Source: Clostridium sp. AM30-24 (GTDB lineage: Bacteria > Bacillota > Clostridia > Lachnospirales > Lachnospiraceae). Taken from it: DNA of 64,000 bases. Position 1 is the first letter of the stretch; every line of letters starts with the position of its first letter. This document shows positions 1 to 7,564 of this stretch, one piece after another. Location: assembly GCF_003480435.1 (NCBI RefSeq), contig NZ_QUJB01000007.1, positions 1-64,000 on the forward strand. Reading direction: 5' to 3'. The translations under genes and the position numbers were made by a program. Under the pieces are notes generated by a model. The model was not told the DNA's origin and did no database searches. It saw only the letters and a list, made by a program, of their open reading frames with translations.

Positions 1-24
1 CCCGTCTCGTGCTCTCAAAGAGAT

Positions 25-61
25 AGAAAAAAGAGTCATCCGATGGATGGCTCTTTTTTCT
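25..61. terminator. Terminator-like hairpin, repeat copy 1
   Basis: A 17-bp stem with one G-T wobble (25-41 with 45-61) and a GAT loop is flanked by an A run and a T run, so it could stop transcription in either direction. Confidence 0.65.
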
Positions 62-174
62 ATGTTCAAGCCCTGCCGGGTTCGAACGGTTCGAATGTCT
101 CCGCGCTGCTGCGGTCGTCGCAGTCGAACGTCCCCCGGACGTTCTGCGACGTCTCGTGCTCTCAATAAGATGTG

Positions 175-210
175 AAAAAGAGGAGATATCCGATGGGTAT
201 CTCTTTTTTT
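175..210. terminator. Terminator-like hairpin, repeat copy 2
   Basis: The stem GAGATATCC (183-191) pairs with GGGTATCTC (195-203) around a GAT loop, with A-rich and T-rich flanks. It is the second copy of the hairpin at 25-61. Confidence 0.65.
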
Positions 211-270
211 GTATGTTCGAATGTCTTTGCTCCGCTCCGGTCGTCGCAGGCGAACGTCTCGTGCTTTTTT

Positions 271-327
271 AGTTTCCGCATTTTTATCTCAGTTGAGAAG
301 ACTCCCACCTCTTTAGGTGGTGAGTAA
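271..327 (+). pseudogene. C-terminal tail of a TnpB (IS200/IS605 OrfB) transposon protein
   Basis: Frame 292-327 reads VEKTPTSLGGE then TAA. From memory this is a recurrent C-terminal tail of TnpB/OrfB proteins in clostridial IS200/IS605-type elements. No start codon and none of the RuvC-like or zinc-finger parts are present upstream, where the sequence instead runs into the repeat block. This is therefore only the 3' remnant of an insertion element. The tail identification is recalled, not searched, so the family is likely but not proven. Confidence 0.5.
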
Positions 328-370
328 TAGCAAATTTGTCCCAGTGGGAGTTAGGTCTCCGACGGAGATA
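302..370 (+). mobile_element. Structured right-end remnant of IS200/IS605-type element (possible omega RNA scaffold)
   Basis: A compact set of hairpins begins inside the TnpB tail and runs past its stop. CCACCT (305-310) pairs with AGGTGG (315-320). CTCCCAC (302-308) can instead pair with GTGGGAG (344-350), giving mutually exclusive folds. TCTCC (356-360) pairs with GGAGA (364-368). In IS200/IS605 elements the right end forms imperfect palindromes and overlaps the RNA that guides TnpB. That role here is inference. Confidence 0.4.
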
Positions 371-588
371 AACGCTCTGCGAGGATGCGCAGTGATTCTA
401 TATGGAATATGTCAGCTTTATTGATCAGAATCACGCGTCAAGTATCATGGACGTTCAACTTGAATGCTCTTTTGGCGGTGGTGTTGCTTGGTGGAATTGG
501 CTGATAAGAGATACTTCCGTGTTCCGTCAGGAGCGAGAAAGCTGAGGACGGCAAGTGAAAAATTTAATGGAGGAGGTAATTATCAAAT

Positions 589-983
589 ATGAGCAGATTA
601 AACGAGTTGCTCCAACAGGCGGGCAATATTGGGCGGAATGAAGATGGTTCGATCACATGGATACAATTATGCAGGGCGGTGTTTATGATGGCATGCTTGG
701 TGTGACCGGTGCCAAATATTCCACACCGTATGATCCGAGATTGATCAAACTGATCGACGATGTCTGCACGGAAAAGGGAATCAGCCATATCATCATGCCA
801 AGCGGTGCAAGCCATGACGCAAATTCGATGGTCCATGAAGGAGTTCCGATCGGTATGATCTTTGTTCCGAGTGCCAAGGGCATCAGCCATCAGGGCGACG
901 AATATACAAAACCGGAACATATAGATTTGAGGGCAGATGTTCTGTATCAGACTGTGTTAAAACTGGATGAAAATGGATTTTAA
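589..983 (+). pseudogene. Shredded M20 amidohydrolase (AllC/HyuC-like) pseudogene
   Basis: A good ribosome site (AGGAGGT, 571-577) precedes ATG 589, which opens a normal N-terminus, MSRLNELLQQAGNIGRNEDG. After about codon 23 the homologous frame moves to the one read from 657, where HMDTIMQGGVYDGMLGV matches the metal-binding loop H-x-D...GG-x-[FY]DG of N-carbamoyl-amino-acid and allantoate amidohydrolases. Directly afterwards comes the C-terminal signature MPSGASHDANSM followed by GMIFVPSAKGISH. Family members are about 400 residues; roughly 130 codons remain. At least two deletions and a frame change have occurred, so no active enzyme is expected. Family assignment is from recognised motifs. 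Confidence 0.8.
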
Positions 984-1026
984 GTTTTACACATGATCGA
1001 ATGGAGGACTGAGATAAATCAGAAGA

Positions 1027-1063
1027 CCACTGAAGGGGATAATCCTGTTCAGTGGCCTTTTTT
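1027..1063 (+). terminator. Rho-independent terminator after the M20 pseudogene
   Basis: CCACTGAA (1027-1034) pairs with TTCAGTGG (1048-1055), followed by a six-base T run. Its position suggests it was the terminator of the once intact gene at 589. Confidence 0.75.
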
Positions 1064-1104
1064 GATGCAACTTGTCGCTAACGCGACCCGTTTGTGAGAG
1101 AAAG

Positions 1105-2301
1105 CTATTTCAGTAAAACGCTCATGTCGGAGCCGGTGATCTTAAATGCGGCGCCAACCATTGTGGCAACACCGGTAGGAATTGCCTTTTCATCAAATAA
1201 GAGGGAAGCGTTGTGAAGGGCCAATTTTGATTCTGGGGTATTGTTGTGGGTACCAAGGCGGAAGATAGCACCCGGGATGTGCTCCAGATATCTTGCGAAA
1301 TCTTCGGATCCCATGGACGGGGACGGAACCTGAAGAAGCTTGTCGTTTCCGAGAAGCTCTGTCACAGCCTCGCTGATCTCGTCCACAAGGTGGTCTTCAC
1401 TGATCGTCGGTCCAACGCCGAAAGTGTAGGAGACTTCTGCGTCTCCACCCATCGCCCGGGCAGTTCCAATAGCGAGCTGTTTCAGAATTTCAGCAACATG
1501 ATTTCTGGTCTCATTGCTCTGGGTGCGAACCGTTCCTTCAAAGTATGCCTCATTTGGGATAATATTTGCTGCGGTTCCAGCCTCGAGATGTCCGACAGTG
1601 ACAACAACCGGATCGATTGCTGCTACACGTCTGGAAACGATGGTCTGAAGCTGTGTGATAATATGCGCAGCGATCACGACCGGATCAATCCCTTTCTGCG
1701 GATGTGCAGCATGACCGCCTTTACCGATCACCTTTACCTTGAAGGAATCAGATGCGCCTAACATGGTGCCTTTTCTCACCCCGATGGAACCTGCCGGCAT
1801 ATCCGGCCATGTGTGGCAGGCGAGGATGAAATCGGGTTTCGGGTTTTCAAGAGCACCATTTGCGATGGTCTTTGCGGCTCCTGTCATGACTTCTTCCGCT
1901 GGTTGGAAGATGAGTTTGATGGTTCCACAGAGGTCATTCTGGTATTCTTTTAATAATCTTGCTGCACCGATGAGGACGGTTGTGTGGAGATCGTGGCCGC
2001 AGGCGTGGCATTTGCCGGAAACTTCAGAAGAAAAGGGAAGTCCCGTGTTTTCCTTGATCGGAAGTGCATCAATATCTGCACGGATCGCAAGGACGGGTCC
2101 CTCTTTTGCACCGTGGATAAGTCCGATGACTCCTGTGGAATCTCCGTTCGGATGGTTTTCAATACCGGCATCATCGAGAACTTTTTTGATGAGTTTTGTT
2201 GTCTCAATTTCCTCAAAGGCTGTTTCTGGGTGACGGTGAATCTGGTGACGAATGTTTAAAAGATCTTCTTTATTCTGTTCGACTTTTTCGAGAAGTGTCA
2301 T
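1105..2301 (-). CDS. M20D-family amidohydrolase (N-acyl amino acid / hippurate hydrolase type)
   Basis: This 398-residue cytoplasmic metallohydrolase matches the usual length of the family that removes acyl groups from amino acids or conjugates. Visible features are IRHQIHRHPE near residue 17, the metal-binding CHACGHD at about 98-104, QPAEE with the catalytic glutamate at about 133-137, H163 in ACHTWPD, and GKGGHAAHP near 194-201 in the dimerisation domain. The start is supported by GGAGGT seven bases upstream. It follows the permease and RraA genes on the same strand but is separated from them by a terminator and a structured spacer, so it may have its own transcript. Exact substrate cannot be read from sequence. 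Confidence 0.9.
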   Translation of the reverse strand: MTLLEKVEQNKEDLLNIRHQIHRHPETAFEEIETTKLIKKVLDDAGIENHPNGDSTGVIGLIHGAKEGPVLAIRADIDALPIKENTGLPFSSEVSGKCHACGHDLHTTVLIGAARLLKEYQNDLCGTIKLIFQPAEEVMTGAAKTIANGALENPKPDFILACHTWPDMPAGSIGVRKGTMLGASDSFKVKVIGKGGHAAHPQKGIDPVVIAAHIITQLQTIVSRRVAAIDPVVVTVGHLEAGTAANIIPNEAYFEGTVRTQSNETRNHVAEILKQLAIGTARAMGGDAEVSYTFGVGPTISEDHLVDEISEAVTELLGNDKLLQVPSPSMGSEDFARYLEHIPGAIFRLGTHNNTPESKLALHNASLLFDEKAIPTGVATMVGAAFKITGSDMSVLLK

Positions 2302-2328
2302 GGATTTACCTCCGAATGATAAAATGTC

Positions 2329-2351
2329 AAGCGGATATTCGCAATCCGCTT
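2329..2351 (-). promoter_or_regulatory. Leader hairpin ahead of the M20D gene
   Basis: A perfect 8-bp stem AAGCGGAT / ATCCGCTT (2329-2336 with 2344-2351) sits about 15 bases upstream of the ribosome site of the 2301 gene, in its presumed leader. Confidence 0.45.
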
Positions 2352-2364
2352 TGCTACTTGCTCA

Positions 2365-2486
2365 TAACCGATTAACTGCTCCGCAGTTTATCAGAAGGAG
2401 CTTGCACTCCTCCTGATACAAGCAAGTCCCCACCCGCTGCTTATTGCTTTTCGCAATTGAAGCAGGGGACTTACTTGATTCGGTTA
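2365..2486 (-). ncRNA. Candidate multibranch structured RNA or repeat element
   Basis: TAACCGA (2365-2371) pairs with TCGGTTA (2480-2486) and encloses three hairpins. These are AACTGC/GCAGTT (2374-2388), a 12-bp stem with one mismatch (2389-2400 with 2407-2418, loop CTTGCA), and a long arm (2419-2431 with 2465-2477, 12 of 13 pairs) that continues inward with ATTGC/GCAAT. The whole forms a four-way junction on either strand. It lies between the permease terminator and the M20D gene, so it could be a cis-regulatory leader or a repeat-type palindromic element. I do not recognise a known riboswitch. Confidence 0.5.
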
Positions 2487-2500
2487 AAATGGATGCTGTC

Positions 2501-2534
2501 AAAAAATCCGCCTGTCGGCATAACAGGCGGATTT
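2501..2534 (-). terminator. Terminator of the permease gene
   Basis: A perfect 12-bp stem (2504-2515 with 2523-2534) is followed on the minus strand by a T run. It lies just past the stop of the 3792 gene and separates it from the M20D gene. Confidence 0.85.
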
Positions 2535-2547
2535 CAAGGTTTATGGA

Positions 2548-3792
2548 TTATACAAGGTAGAAGAAGTAAACTGCAGCTGTGCAGATCACGAATGTAAAGA
2601 TTGCATAAGGAAGGCCGGCTTTTGTATAATCTTTAAATTTTAATCCGCCAATTTCATATACAAGAAGGTTTGGGCCGGTACCAAATGGTGTGCAGAAAGC
2701 AGCAGATGTTCCGATCGCTACGCACATTGCAAGTGCATGCGGGCTGATTCCGCAGGCTTCACCGATCATGATCGACATAGGTGTTAAGATCGCACAGAGG
2801 GAAGTTCCCATCATGAAGTTTGTTCCTACAACTGAGATCAAGGTTACTAAAGCAACAACTACGATCGGGTGCATGTTAGACATATATCCGGACATGGAGT
2901 CTACAAGGTACTGGGCTGCACCTGTGGAGGACATTGCGCTGCTTAATGTGAAGATTCCGGCTACCAGAAAGAAGGTGTTGACACTGAAGGACTTTACAGC
3001 ATCCTCAGCACTGATGCATCCGGTAATAACTACAAGGAAAGCACCGAGTGCGGCAGCTACATGCATTGCCAAAAGCTTTGTTGCCATGCAGTAAACGATG
3101 AATAAGAAGATCAATGCAACGAATACCATTTTAGCAGGTTTACGCTCTGCAGTATCCGGGATATTGCTCTCATCAACTTCACGGACAGCGAGATCCTTGA
3201 TGCCGAAGAACATTAACCAGATGAAGGAGATCAATGCGATCGGAAGACCGATACGGACGAATTCAAAGAATGTGAATCCTTCATAAGCGGATTCCTCGAG
3301 GAATCCCTGGACTACGAGATGTCCGCCGCCGCCGATCAGAGTGATCATACCGCCGAGGCTTGCGAAAAAGGCAAGTACAATGTAGATTTTTGATAAAGAC
3401 ACTTTGGATTTTTTACCAACCGCGCTGGCGATCGGGATAAGGCAGCCAGTAGTACCGGTATCGTTTAAGAATGCAGAAAGAGCAGTAACGATAAGGGCAG
3501 TTCCGGCAATTACGCCTTTTTCATTTGTACCTAAAAGATTGATGACTTTCTCTCCAATGAAATCGGCGAGACCTGTCTTAAAGATTGCGCCGCCAACAAC
3601 AAGGAGACTCATGAAGAAGATGACAGTTGTGTTGGAAAACTGTGAGAACGCTTTCGAAGGTTCTACAACGTTAAAGACAGCCAGAATAACTGGAATGCCT
3701 GCACCAATGACGATTGGGCTGACCGGCTGCCAGATTAAAAGAACGATCACTGCTAAGAACAATACCAGTGTCATAATGGCCTGTGCTGACAT
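2548..3792 (-). CDS. Ion-transporter-superfamily permease (SLC13/DASS-like organic anion carrier)
   Basis: This is a 414-residue integral membrane protein with about eleven hydrophobic segments across its whole length. The halves contain the paired reentrant motifs expected of the family: FLNDTGTTGCLIPIA around residue 109 and FCTPFGTGPNLLVYEIGG around residue 361. Such carriers move di- or tricarboxylates or similar anions, usually with sodium or protons. GGAGGAATC ahead of ATG 3792 supports the start. It lies 30 bases after the RraA-family gene, so the two are probably co-transcribed and the carrier likely supplies that enzyme's substrate. Substrate is not determined. Confidence 0.85.
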   Translation of the reverse strand: MSAQAIMTLVLFLAVIVLLIWQPVSPIVIGAGIPVILAVFNVVEPSKAFSQFSNTTVIFFMSLLVVGGAIFKTGLADFIGEKVINLLGTNEKGVIAGTALIVTALSAFLNDTGTTGCLIPIASAVGKKSKVSLSKIYIVLAFFASLGGMITLIGGGGHLVVQGFLEESAYEGFTFFEFVRIGLPIALISFIWLMFFGIKDLAVREVDESNIPDTAERKPAKMVFVALIFLFIVYCMATKLLAMHVAAALGAFLVVITGCISAEDAVKSFSVNTFFLVAGIFTLSSAMSSTGAAQYLVDSMSGYMSNMHPIVVVALVTLISVVGTNFMMGTSLCAILTPMSIMIGEACGISPHALAMCVAIGTSAAFCTPFGTGPNLLVYEIGGLKFKDYTKAGLPYAIFTFVICTAAVYFFYLV

Positions 3793-3822
3793 ATTGATTC
3801 CTCCTCGGTAAAAGTAAAGCGA

Positions 3823-4509
3823 TTAATCGTATTTACACTCATTGTTCTTGATATTCTGGATGTTTTTATCCATATCATACTCAAAGAGTTTTACAACATC
3901 GAAGTCAGGGCGTTTGTTGTAGATGCCGCCGTTTGCGAGAAATTCCCTGCGGGCAATCTCTACTGCCTCTTTCTTTTCTGCTGTTTCAAGGTATGGCAGG
4001 AAGTCTTCCGGAACAACAATTACGCCGTCTGCGTCACCGAGAATGATGTCGCCAGGTTTTACTACTGTGCCGCCGCAGGAGATCGGAATCTGTACTGCGC
4101 CCTTACTGGTACCTGTTACCATGCTGGTGATCGGGGAGAAACCGGTGCAAAATACCGGAAAGTTTCCTTTTTTAAGAGCAAGCTTGTCGGTTGCCGGTCC
4201 GTCGATAATGATACCTGCCATGCCACACTGCTGAGCCATGATTGCAACGAATTCGCCGACCCAGGCATATGTGGTCTCTGTTCCGCGGTCGATCACGAGA
4301 ACAGATCCTTTTGGTGCTTTCTGCATTGCGTAGTATAGAGAAGTGCTGTCACGCTCAAATCCCTGAATTGTATAAGCCGGTCCGCATACTTTCATCTCAT
4401 CAGCAACCGGTTTGATTTCCATTTTCATGAATCCGCCAGTAATCTGATGTCCGATGTTTGCCGGCGATACTTTCATAAAACGCTGTCTGATTTCTTCTGT
4501 GAATTCCAT
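3823..4509 (-). CDS. RraA-family aldolase/decarboxylase-like protein
   Basis: The protein has 228 residues and the RraA/HMG-aldolase fold: GPAYTIQG, then VLVIDRGTETTYAWVGEFVA, GIIIDGPATD, and PGDIILGDADGVIVVPED near the C-terminus. Relatives cleave 4-hydroxy-4-methyl-2-oxoglutarate or decarboxylate oxaloacetate; others were once mislabelled as menaquinone methyltransferases. The classical G-x(20)-R-D metal/substrate motif is partly altered: the loop reads GIIIDGPATD instead of GxxxxGxxRD, so another reaction is possible. A longer frame reaches 4659, but AGGAGGG lies directly ahead of ATG 4509 and the extra N-terminus is low in quality. It heads the operon with the permease at 2548 and is divergent from a LysR gene that probably controls it. 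Confidence 0.85.
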   Translation of the reverse strand: MEFTEEIRQRFMKVSPANIGHQITGGFMKMEIKPVADEMKVCGPAYTIQGFERDSTSLYYAMQKAPKGSVLVIDRGTETTYAWVGEFVAIMAQQCGMAGIIIDGPATDKLALKKGNFPVFCTGFSPITSMVTGTSKGAVQIPISCGGTVVKPGDIILGDADGVIVVPEDFLPYLETAEKKEAVEIARREFLANGGIYNKRPDFDVVKLFEYDMDKNIQNIKNNECKYD

Positions 4510-4582
4510 AAAAGTCCCTCCTGTAAAAGGTTTGTATTTGTGTTTGTTTTGTTCCGTTCGCGCGTCCGGATTAATTGTCTTT

Positions 4583-4611
4583 ATTATAACAATCTCACGA
4601 GAAGATTTGAA
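4583..4611 (-). promoter_or_regulatory. Promoter for the RraA-permease operon
   Basis: On the minus strand an extended -10, TGTTATAAT, has its core at 4583-4588, with a weak -35 TTCAAA at 4606-4611, 17 bases away. Confidence 0.55.
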
Positions 4612-4642
4612 ACGAAAAAAATTGGTTAGTTTATTAAAAATA

Positions 4643-4671
4643 TTGATAATGAAGCGCAATAAAGGTATAAT
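4643..4671 (+). promoter_or_regulatory. Promoter for the LysR gene
   Basis: TTGATA (4643-4648) and TATAAT (4666-4671) are spaced by 17 bases. The promoter faces away from the RraA operon promoter, the usual back-to-back LysR arrangement. Confidence 0.7.
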
Positions 4672-4779
4672 TTCAACAATGATATGAAAGTGAAAGATGT
4701 TTTTGGAAGACAGTGAATGTGAAAGGTCTATATTGAGATATCAGGAAGCAAATTTGGACTATATGAGGGAAGATTGAGA

Positions 4780-5688
4780 ATGAATATTGAGAATATCCAG
4801 TGCTTTATCAGTCTGGCAGAGTGTCTTAATTTTACAAGAGCGGCTGAGCGGGAACACATCACGCAAACAACTATGAGTCATAAGATCAGTGTTCTGGAAA
4901 AAGAATTAGGAGTTAAGCTGCTGTATCGGGATACAAAACAGGTTTTTCTTACAAATGCGGGAACAAGATTTTACAGTCAGGCAAAAGAGATAATAAAAAT
5001 GTACCATCAGACGGTGGAAGAAATACAGAATGTTCAGAAGGACTCACAGTCTGAGTTAAAAATTGGAATCGGGATTTATGAACATGCCCTGCTTAGTAAA
5101 TTTATGAACTCCTTTATGGAGAAAAATAAAGGGAAAGTCAAAATTACCTGTATGGAGGAACACACCCTCACGCTGATCCAAGATTTTCAGGACGGACTAT
5201 TTGACGTTATCCTGTGTAATGATTCGTTTTCTCACAAATTTTTAACGTCGGAACTCAGGAATATGGGCTCCATGATCATAGATGAAAGCCCGTATGTTCT
5301 GGTGCTCCACAAGGATAGTCCTCTGGCAGCATATGATCCGGTGCCGCTGGATAAACTAAAAACGCAGAACATGATTACGATGAAGTCTGTTCCTGAATCG
5401 GAGTTGAAGATTGAATTTAAGGGATTCTTTTCCTTTAAAGATGCTGTCTATGTGAATTCCTGTAATTCAAAACTGGTGATGGCCAATGCCGGATTTGGGT
5501 TTACATGGCTCCCATCATATGCACTGGAATCCAGCTCGGGATACGACAATCTGCTATTCCGGAGATCGGATCCGCCATATAATTTAAGAAAGACATACCT
5601 TTATTACAAGAAGAACTCAGAGAATCCGATGGTGAAGAAGTTTGTTGAGTGTGTACGGAAAATCGTGACAGGAAAAATAGGTAGGTGA
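4780..5688 (+). CDS. LysR-family transcriptional regulator
   Basis: About 302 residues with the N-terminal winged helix of LysR proteins: CFISLAECLNFTRAAEREHI, then TQTTMSHKISVLEKELGVKL, followed by a periplasmic-binding-protein-like effector domain. GAGGGA (4765-4770) gives better spacing to ATG 4780 than to a TTG six bases earlier. Its promoter is back to back with that of the RraA-permease operon, so by the general LysR rule it probably controls those genes in response to their substrate. It is followed closely by tag, two bases past its stop. Confidence 0.88.
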   Translation: MNIENIQCFISLAECLNFTRAAEREHITQTTMSHKISVLEKELGVKLLYRDTKQVFLTNAGTRFYSQAKEIIKMYHQTVEEIQNVQKDSQSELKIGIGIYEHALLSKFMNSFMEKNKGKVKITCMEEHTLTLIQDFQDGLFDVILCNDSFSHKFLTSELRNMGSMIIDESPYVLVLHKDSPLAAYDPVPLDKLKTQNMITMKSVPESELKIEFKGFFSFKDAVYVNSCNSKLVMANAGFGFTWLPSYALESSSGYDNLLFRRSDPPYNLRKTYLYYKKNSENPMVKKFVECVRKIVTGKIGR

Positions 5689-5689
5689 G

Positions 5690-6262
5690 ATGCGAATGAA
5701 TTGGGCAGATGGAAAAATACGTTGCAGCTGGGCAAATCCGAAAAATGAACGGTACATCCGTTATCATGATGAGGAGTGGGGCGTTCCGGTGCATGATGAC
5801 CGGAAGCTATTTGAAATGCTGATTTTGGAGTGTTTTCAGGCAGGACTGTCCTGGGAATGTGTCCTGAATAAGCGAGATGCGTTTCGCGAAGCTTTTGACG
5901 GCTTCGATGTTGAAAAGGTATGTGTCTACAAGGAGGAAAAGCTGGAAGCCCTGCGGAAGGATCCCGGCATCATACGCAACCGCCTGAAAATACAGGCTGC
6001 CGTTACCAATGCACAGGCATTCCGTGAAATTCAGAAGGAATATGGCAGTTTTTCAGAGTACCTCTGGCATTGGACGGAGGGCAGAGTGATCCGGGAAACC
6101 GGAAAAACAAGTTCGGAATTATCGGATGCAATTTCCAAAGACTTAAAGAAGCATGGCATGAAATTTGTGGGAACCACAGTCGTTTATGCCTATCTGCAGG
6201 CCGTCGGCGTGATCTGGTCGCATGAGGATGGGTGCTTTTGCAGGCATGAGGATGATATATGA
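5690..6262 (+). CDS. tag: DNA-3-methyladenine glycosylase I
   Basis: This 190-residue base-excision repair enzyme removes 3-methyladenine from alkylated DNA. It matches Tag from end to end: RCSWA, RYHDEEWGVPVHDDRKLFE, FQAGLSWECVLNKRDAFREAF and the C-terminal GVIWSHEDGCFCRH. The zinc site is visible as the early Cys and His (in RCSW and YHDEEW) plus a late His and Cys. Two in-frame starts, 5690 and 5696, share the AGGTGAG site; the second has better spacing. It begins right after the LysR stop and its stop overlaps the sfsA start (ATGA), indicating translational coupling. Confidence 0.95.
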   Translation: MRMNWADGKIRCSWANPKNERYIRYHDEEWGVPVHDDRKLFEMLILECFQAGLSWECVLNKRDAFREAFDGFDVEKVCVYKEEKLEALRKDPGIIRNRLKIQAAVTNAQAFREIQKEYGSFSEYLWHWTEGRVIRETGKTSSELSDAISKDLKKHGMKFVGTTVVYAYLQAVGVIWSHEDGCFCRHEDDI

Positions 6263-6975
6263 TGAAACAGAAACCGATAATTATTTATGAGAATACCGTC
6301 GCAGGAAGCTTTGTCCGCAGGATCAATCGTTTCACAGCGGAGGTTTTGATCGATGGGGAGACGGAGCTGGTTCATGTGAAAAATACGGGTCGTTTGCAGG
6401 AGCTTTTGGTGCCGAAAGCGAAGGTGACGCTGCAGAAGTCGTTGAATATGAACCGAAAAACGGCATACGATCTGATCTCTGTATACAAGCCAAAGCTAAA
6501 ATGGGTGAATATTGACAGTCTGGCACCGAATGAACTGATGAAGCAGCAGTTTATGAACCTGAATTATGATCTTGTGAAGGCAGAATACACTTACGGAGAC
6601 TCCAGAATTGATTTTTACATGGAAAAAAACGGAGAAAAATTCCTGACGGAAGTGAAGGGCTGCACACTGGCGGATGATCTGCATCCGGACATCGGATTGT
6701 TTCCGGACGCACCAACGGAGCGAGGGGTAAAACATTTACATGAGCTGACAAAGGCGGCAAAGGAAGGCTACCGCACGGCAATCGCTTTTGTGATTCAGAT
6801 GAATGGAATTCATCGGGTGCTGCCGAATGAGGCGGCACAGCCGGAGTTTAAGAAGGCACTTGTGGAGGCTGCGAAGGCAGGTGTTCAGATCGTCTGTTAC
6901 AGTTGTCATGTGGAAGCTGATCGTGTAAAGATCACGGGTGTAACCGAAGATACTTCAAGATTTGTGAATATGTAG
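6259..6975 (+). CDS. sfsA: SfsA-family DNA-binding / nuclease-fold protein
   Basis: This 238-residue protein is of normal SfsA length. Recognisable blocks are FVRRINRFTAEV, HVKNTGRLQELLVPKA, DSRIDFYMEKNG followed by FLTEVKGCTL, and FPDAPTERGVKHLHEL. The D-x(n)-E-V-K arrangement (SRIDFY ... EVKG) is the PD-(D/E)XK nuclease-like core noted for the family. The E. coli protein was described as stimulating sugar fermentation genes; its biochemical role remains uncertain. ATG 6259 overlaps the tag stop, with a second ATG at 6262. Confidence 0.93.
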   Translation: MMKQKPIIIYENTVAGSFVRRINRFTAEVLIDGETELVHVKNTGRLQELLVPKAKVTLQKSLNMNRKTAYDLISVYKPKLKWVNIDSLAPNELMKQQFMNLNYDLVKAEYTYGDSRIDFYMEKNGEKFLTEVKGCTLADDLHPDIGLFPDAPTERGVKHLHELTKAAKEGYRTAIAFVIQMNGIHRVLPNEAAQPEFKKALVEAAKAGVQIVCYSCHVEADRVKITGVTEDTSRFVNM

Positions 6976-7025
6976 GAAATGAAGGATTAAGAAGATGGGC
7001 AGGAGAAAGAGTATAATCGGGAGTT

Positions 7026-7418
7026 ATGGTGGTGAATTCTATGTGCTTTTGGTGGTTTATGTTACTATGTGATTTATTAATTCCAATTGTTATGGTTGTT
7101 GGTGGAAGAATGATGTGGAAACATTGTCCAAAACATATAAACGGTATGTTAGGCTACAGAACAACTCGTTCGAGGAAAAATATGGATACATGGAAATTTG
7201 CCCACGACTATTGTGGAAAACTTTGGTGGAAAATAGGATGGTTAATGATTATACCATCTGCTTTGGTACATATTCCGTTATACCATAGTGATGAAAATAC
7301 GATTGGGGTTGCAGGGGGAATCCTTGTAACAATTCAATGTATTATTTTGATTGTATCAATTTATCCGACAGAGCAAGCTTTGAGAAAAAATTTTAATGAT
7401 GACGGAACACGCAGATAA
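7026..7418 (+). CDS. SdpI-family membrane protein
   Basis: About 130 residues with three or four hydrophobic segments. The central stretch GYRTTRSRKNMDTWKFAHDY followed by GKLWWKIGW is the recognisable SdpI/YhfL-type signature. SdpI itself is the immunity protein and signal receptor for the SdpC killing factor of Bacillus; most homologues are uncharacterised. The start is unsure: ATG 7026 is only two bases from GGGAG, while ATG 7041 is preceded by GGTGGTG. Base composition is A+T-richer than sfsA, and an XRE regulator follows, so it opens the accessory island. Confidence 0.75.
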   Translation: MVVNSMCFWWFMLLCDLLIPIVMVVGGRMMWKHCPKHINGMLGYRTTRSRKNMDTWKFAHDYCGKLWWKIGWLMIIPSALVHIPLYHSDENTIGVAGGILVTIQCIILIVSIYPTEQALRKNFNDDGTRR

Positions 7419-7490
7419 ATCGGAATTTATTGGCGCAGTTATCGCTCGATTTGATGTAAAACCATGACAATATGCAGTTGCTACCGTGGG

Positions 7491-7543
7491 TTGCGTAATT
7501 GCATACCAAGATGTATAGTATTCTACCGGCTATTGGGGTATGC
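7491..7543 (+). promoter_or_regulatory. Promoter and candidate operator of the XRE gene
   Basis: TTGCGT (7491-7496) and TATAGT (7514-7519) are 17 bases apart. Inverted arms GCATACC (7501-7507) and GGTATGC (7537-7543) bracket the -10, fitting autoregulation by the XRE protein. The operator assignment is inference. Confidence 0.5.
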
Positions 7544-7564
7544 TCTGGGTGAAAGGAGGAGAAC

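Larger units (their letters stand above)
1..265. repeat. Degenerate tandem repeat block with two terminator-like hairpins
   Basis: Two imperfect copies of a roughly 150-base unit lie head to tail. Each holds the phrase GTCTCGTGCTCTCAA (4-18 and 151-165), then a hairpin flanked by A and T runs, then a TTCGAAtGTCT phrase with GGTCGTCGCAG. A third truncated copy of the CTCGTGCT phrase is at 257-264. Between the units is a hairpin with arms GAACGTCC (126-133) and GGACGTTC (137-144). No coding frame is supported. The function is unknown; stacked terminators behind a gene left of the window would fit. Confidence 0.6.

Noticed and set aside
60..110. tRNA-like GGTTCGAA phrases
   Set aside because: No acceptor, D or anticodon arms can be folded around them; they belong to the repeat block.
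402..545. A 47-codon frame starting MEYVSFIDQNHA
   Set aside because: It lacks a good ribosome site, matches nothing I know and lies between transposon debris and a pseudogene.
1246..2259. Plus-strand frames opposite the M20D gene
   Set aside because: They are antisense to a gene with clear catalytic motifs and have no ribosome sites.
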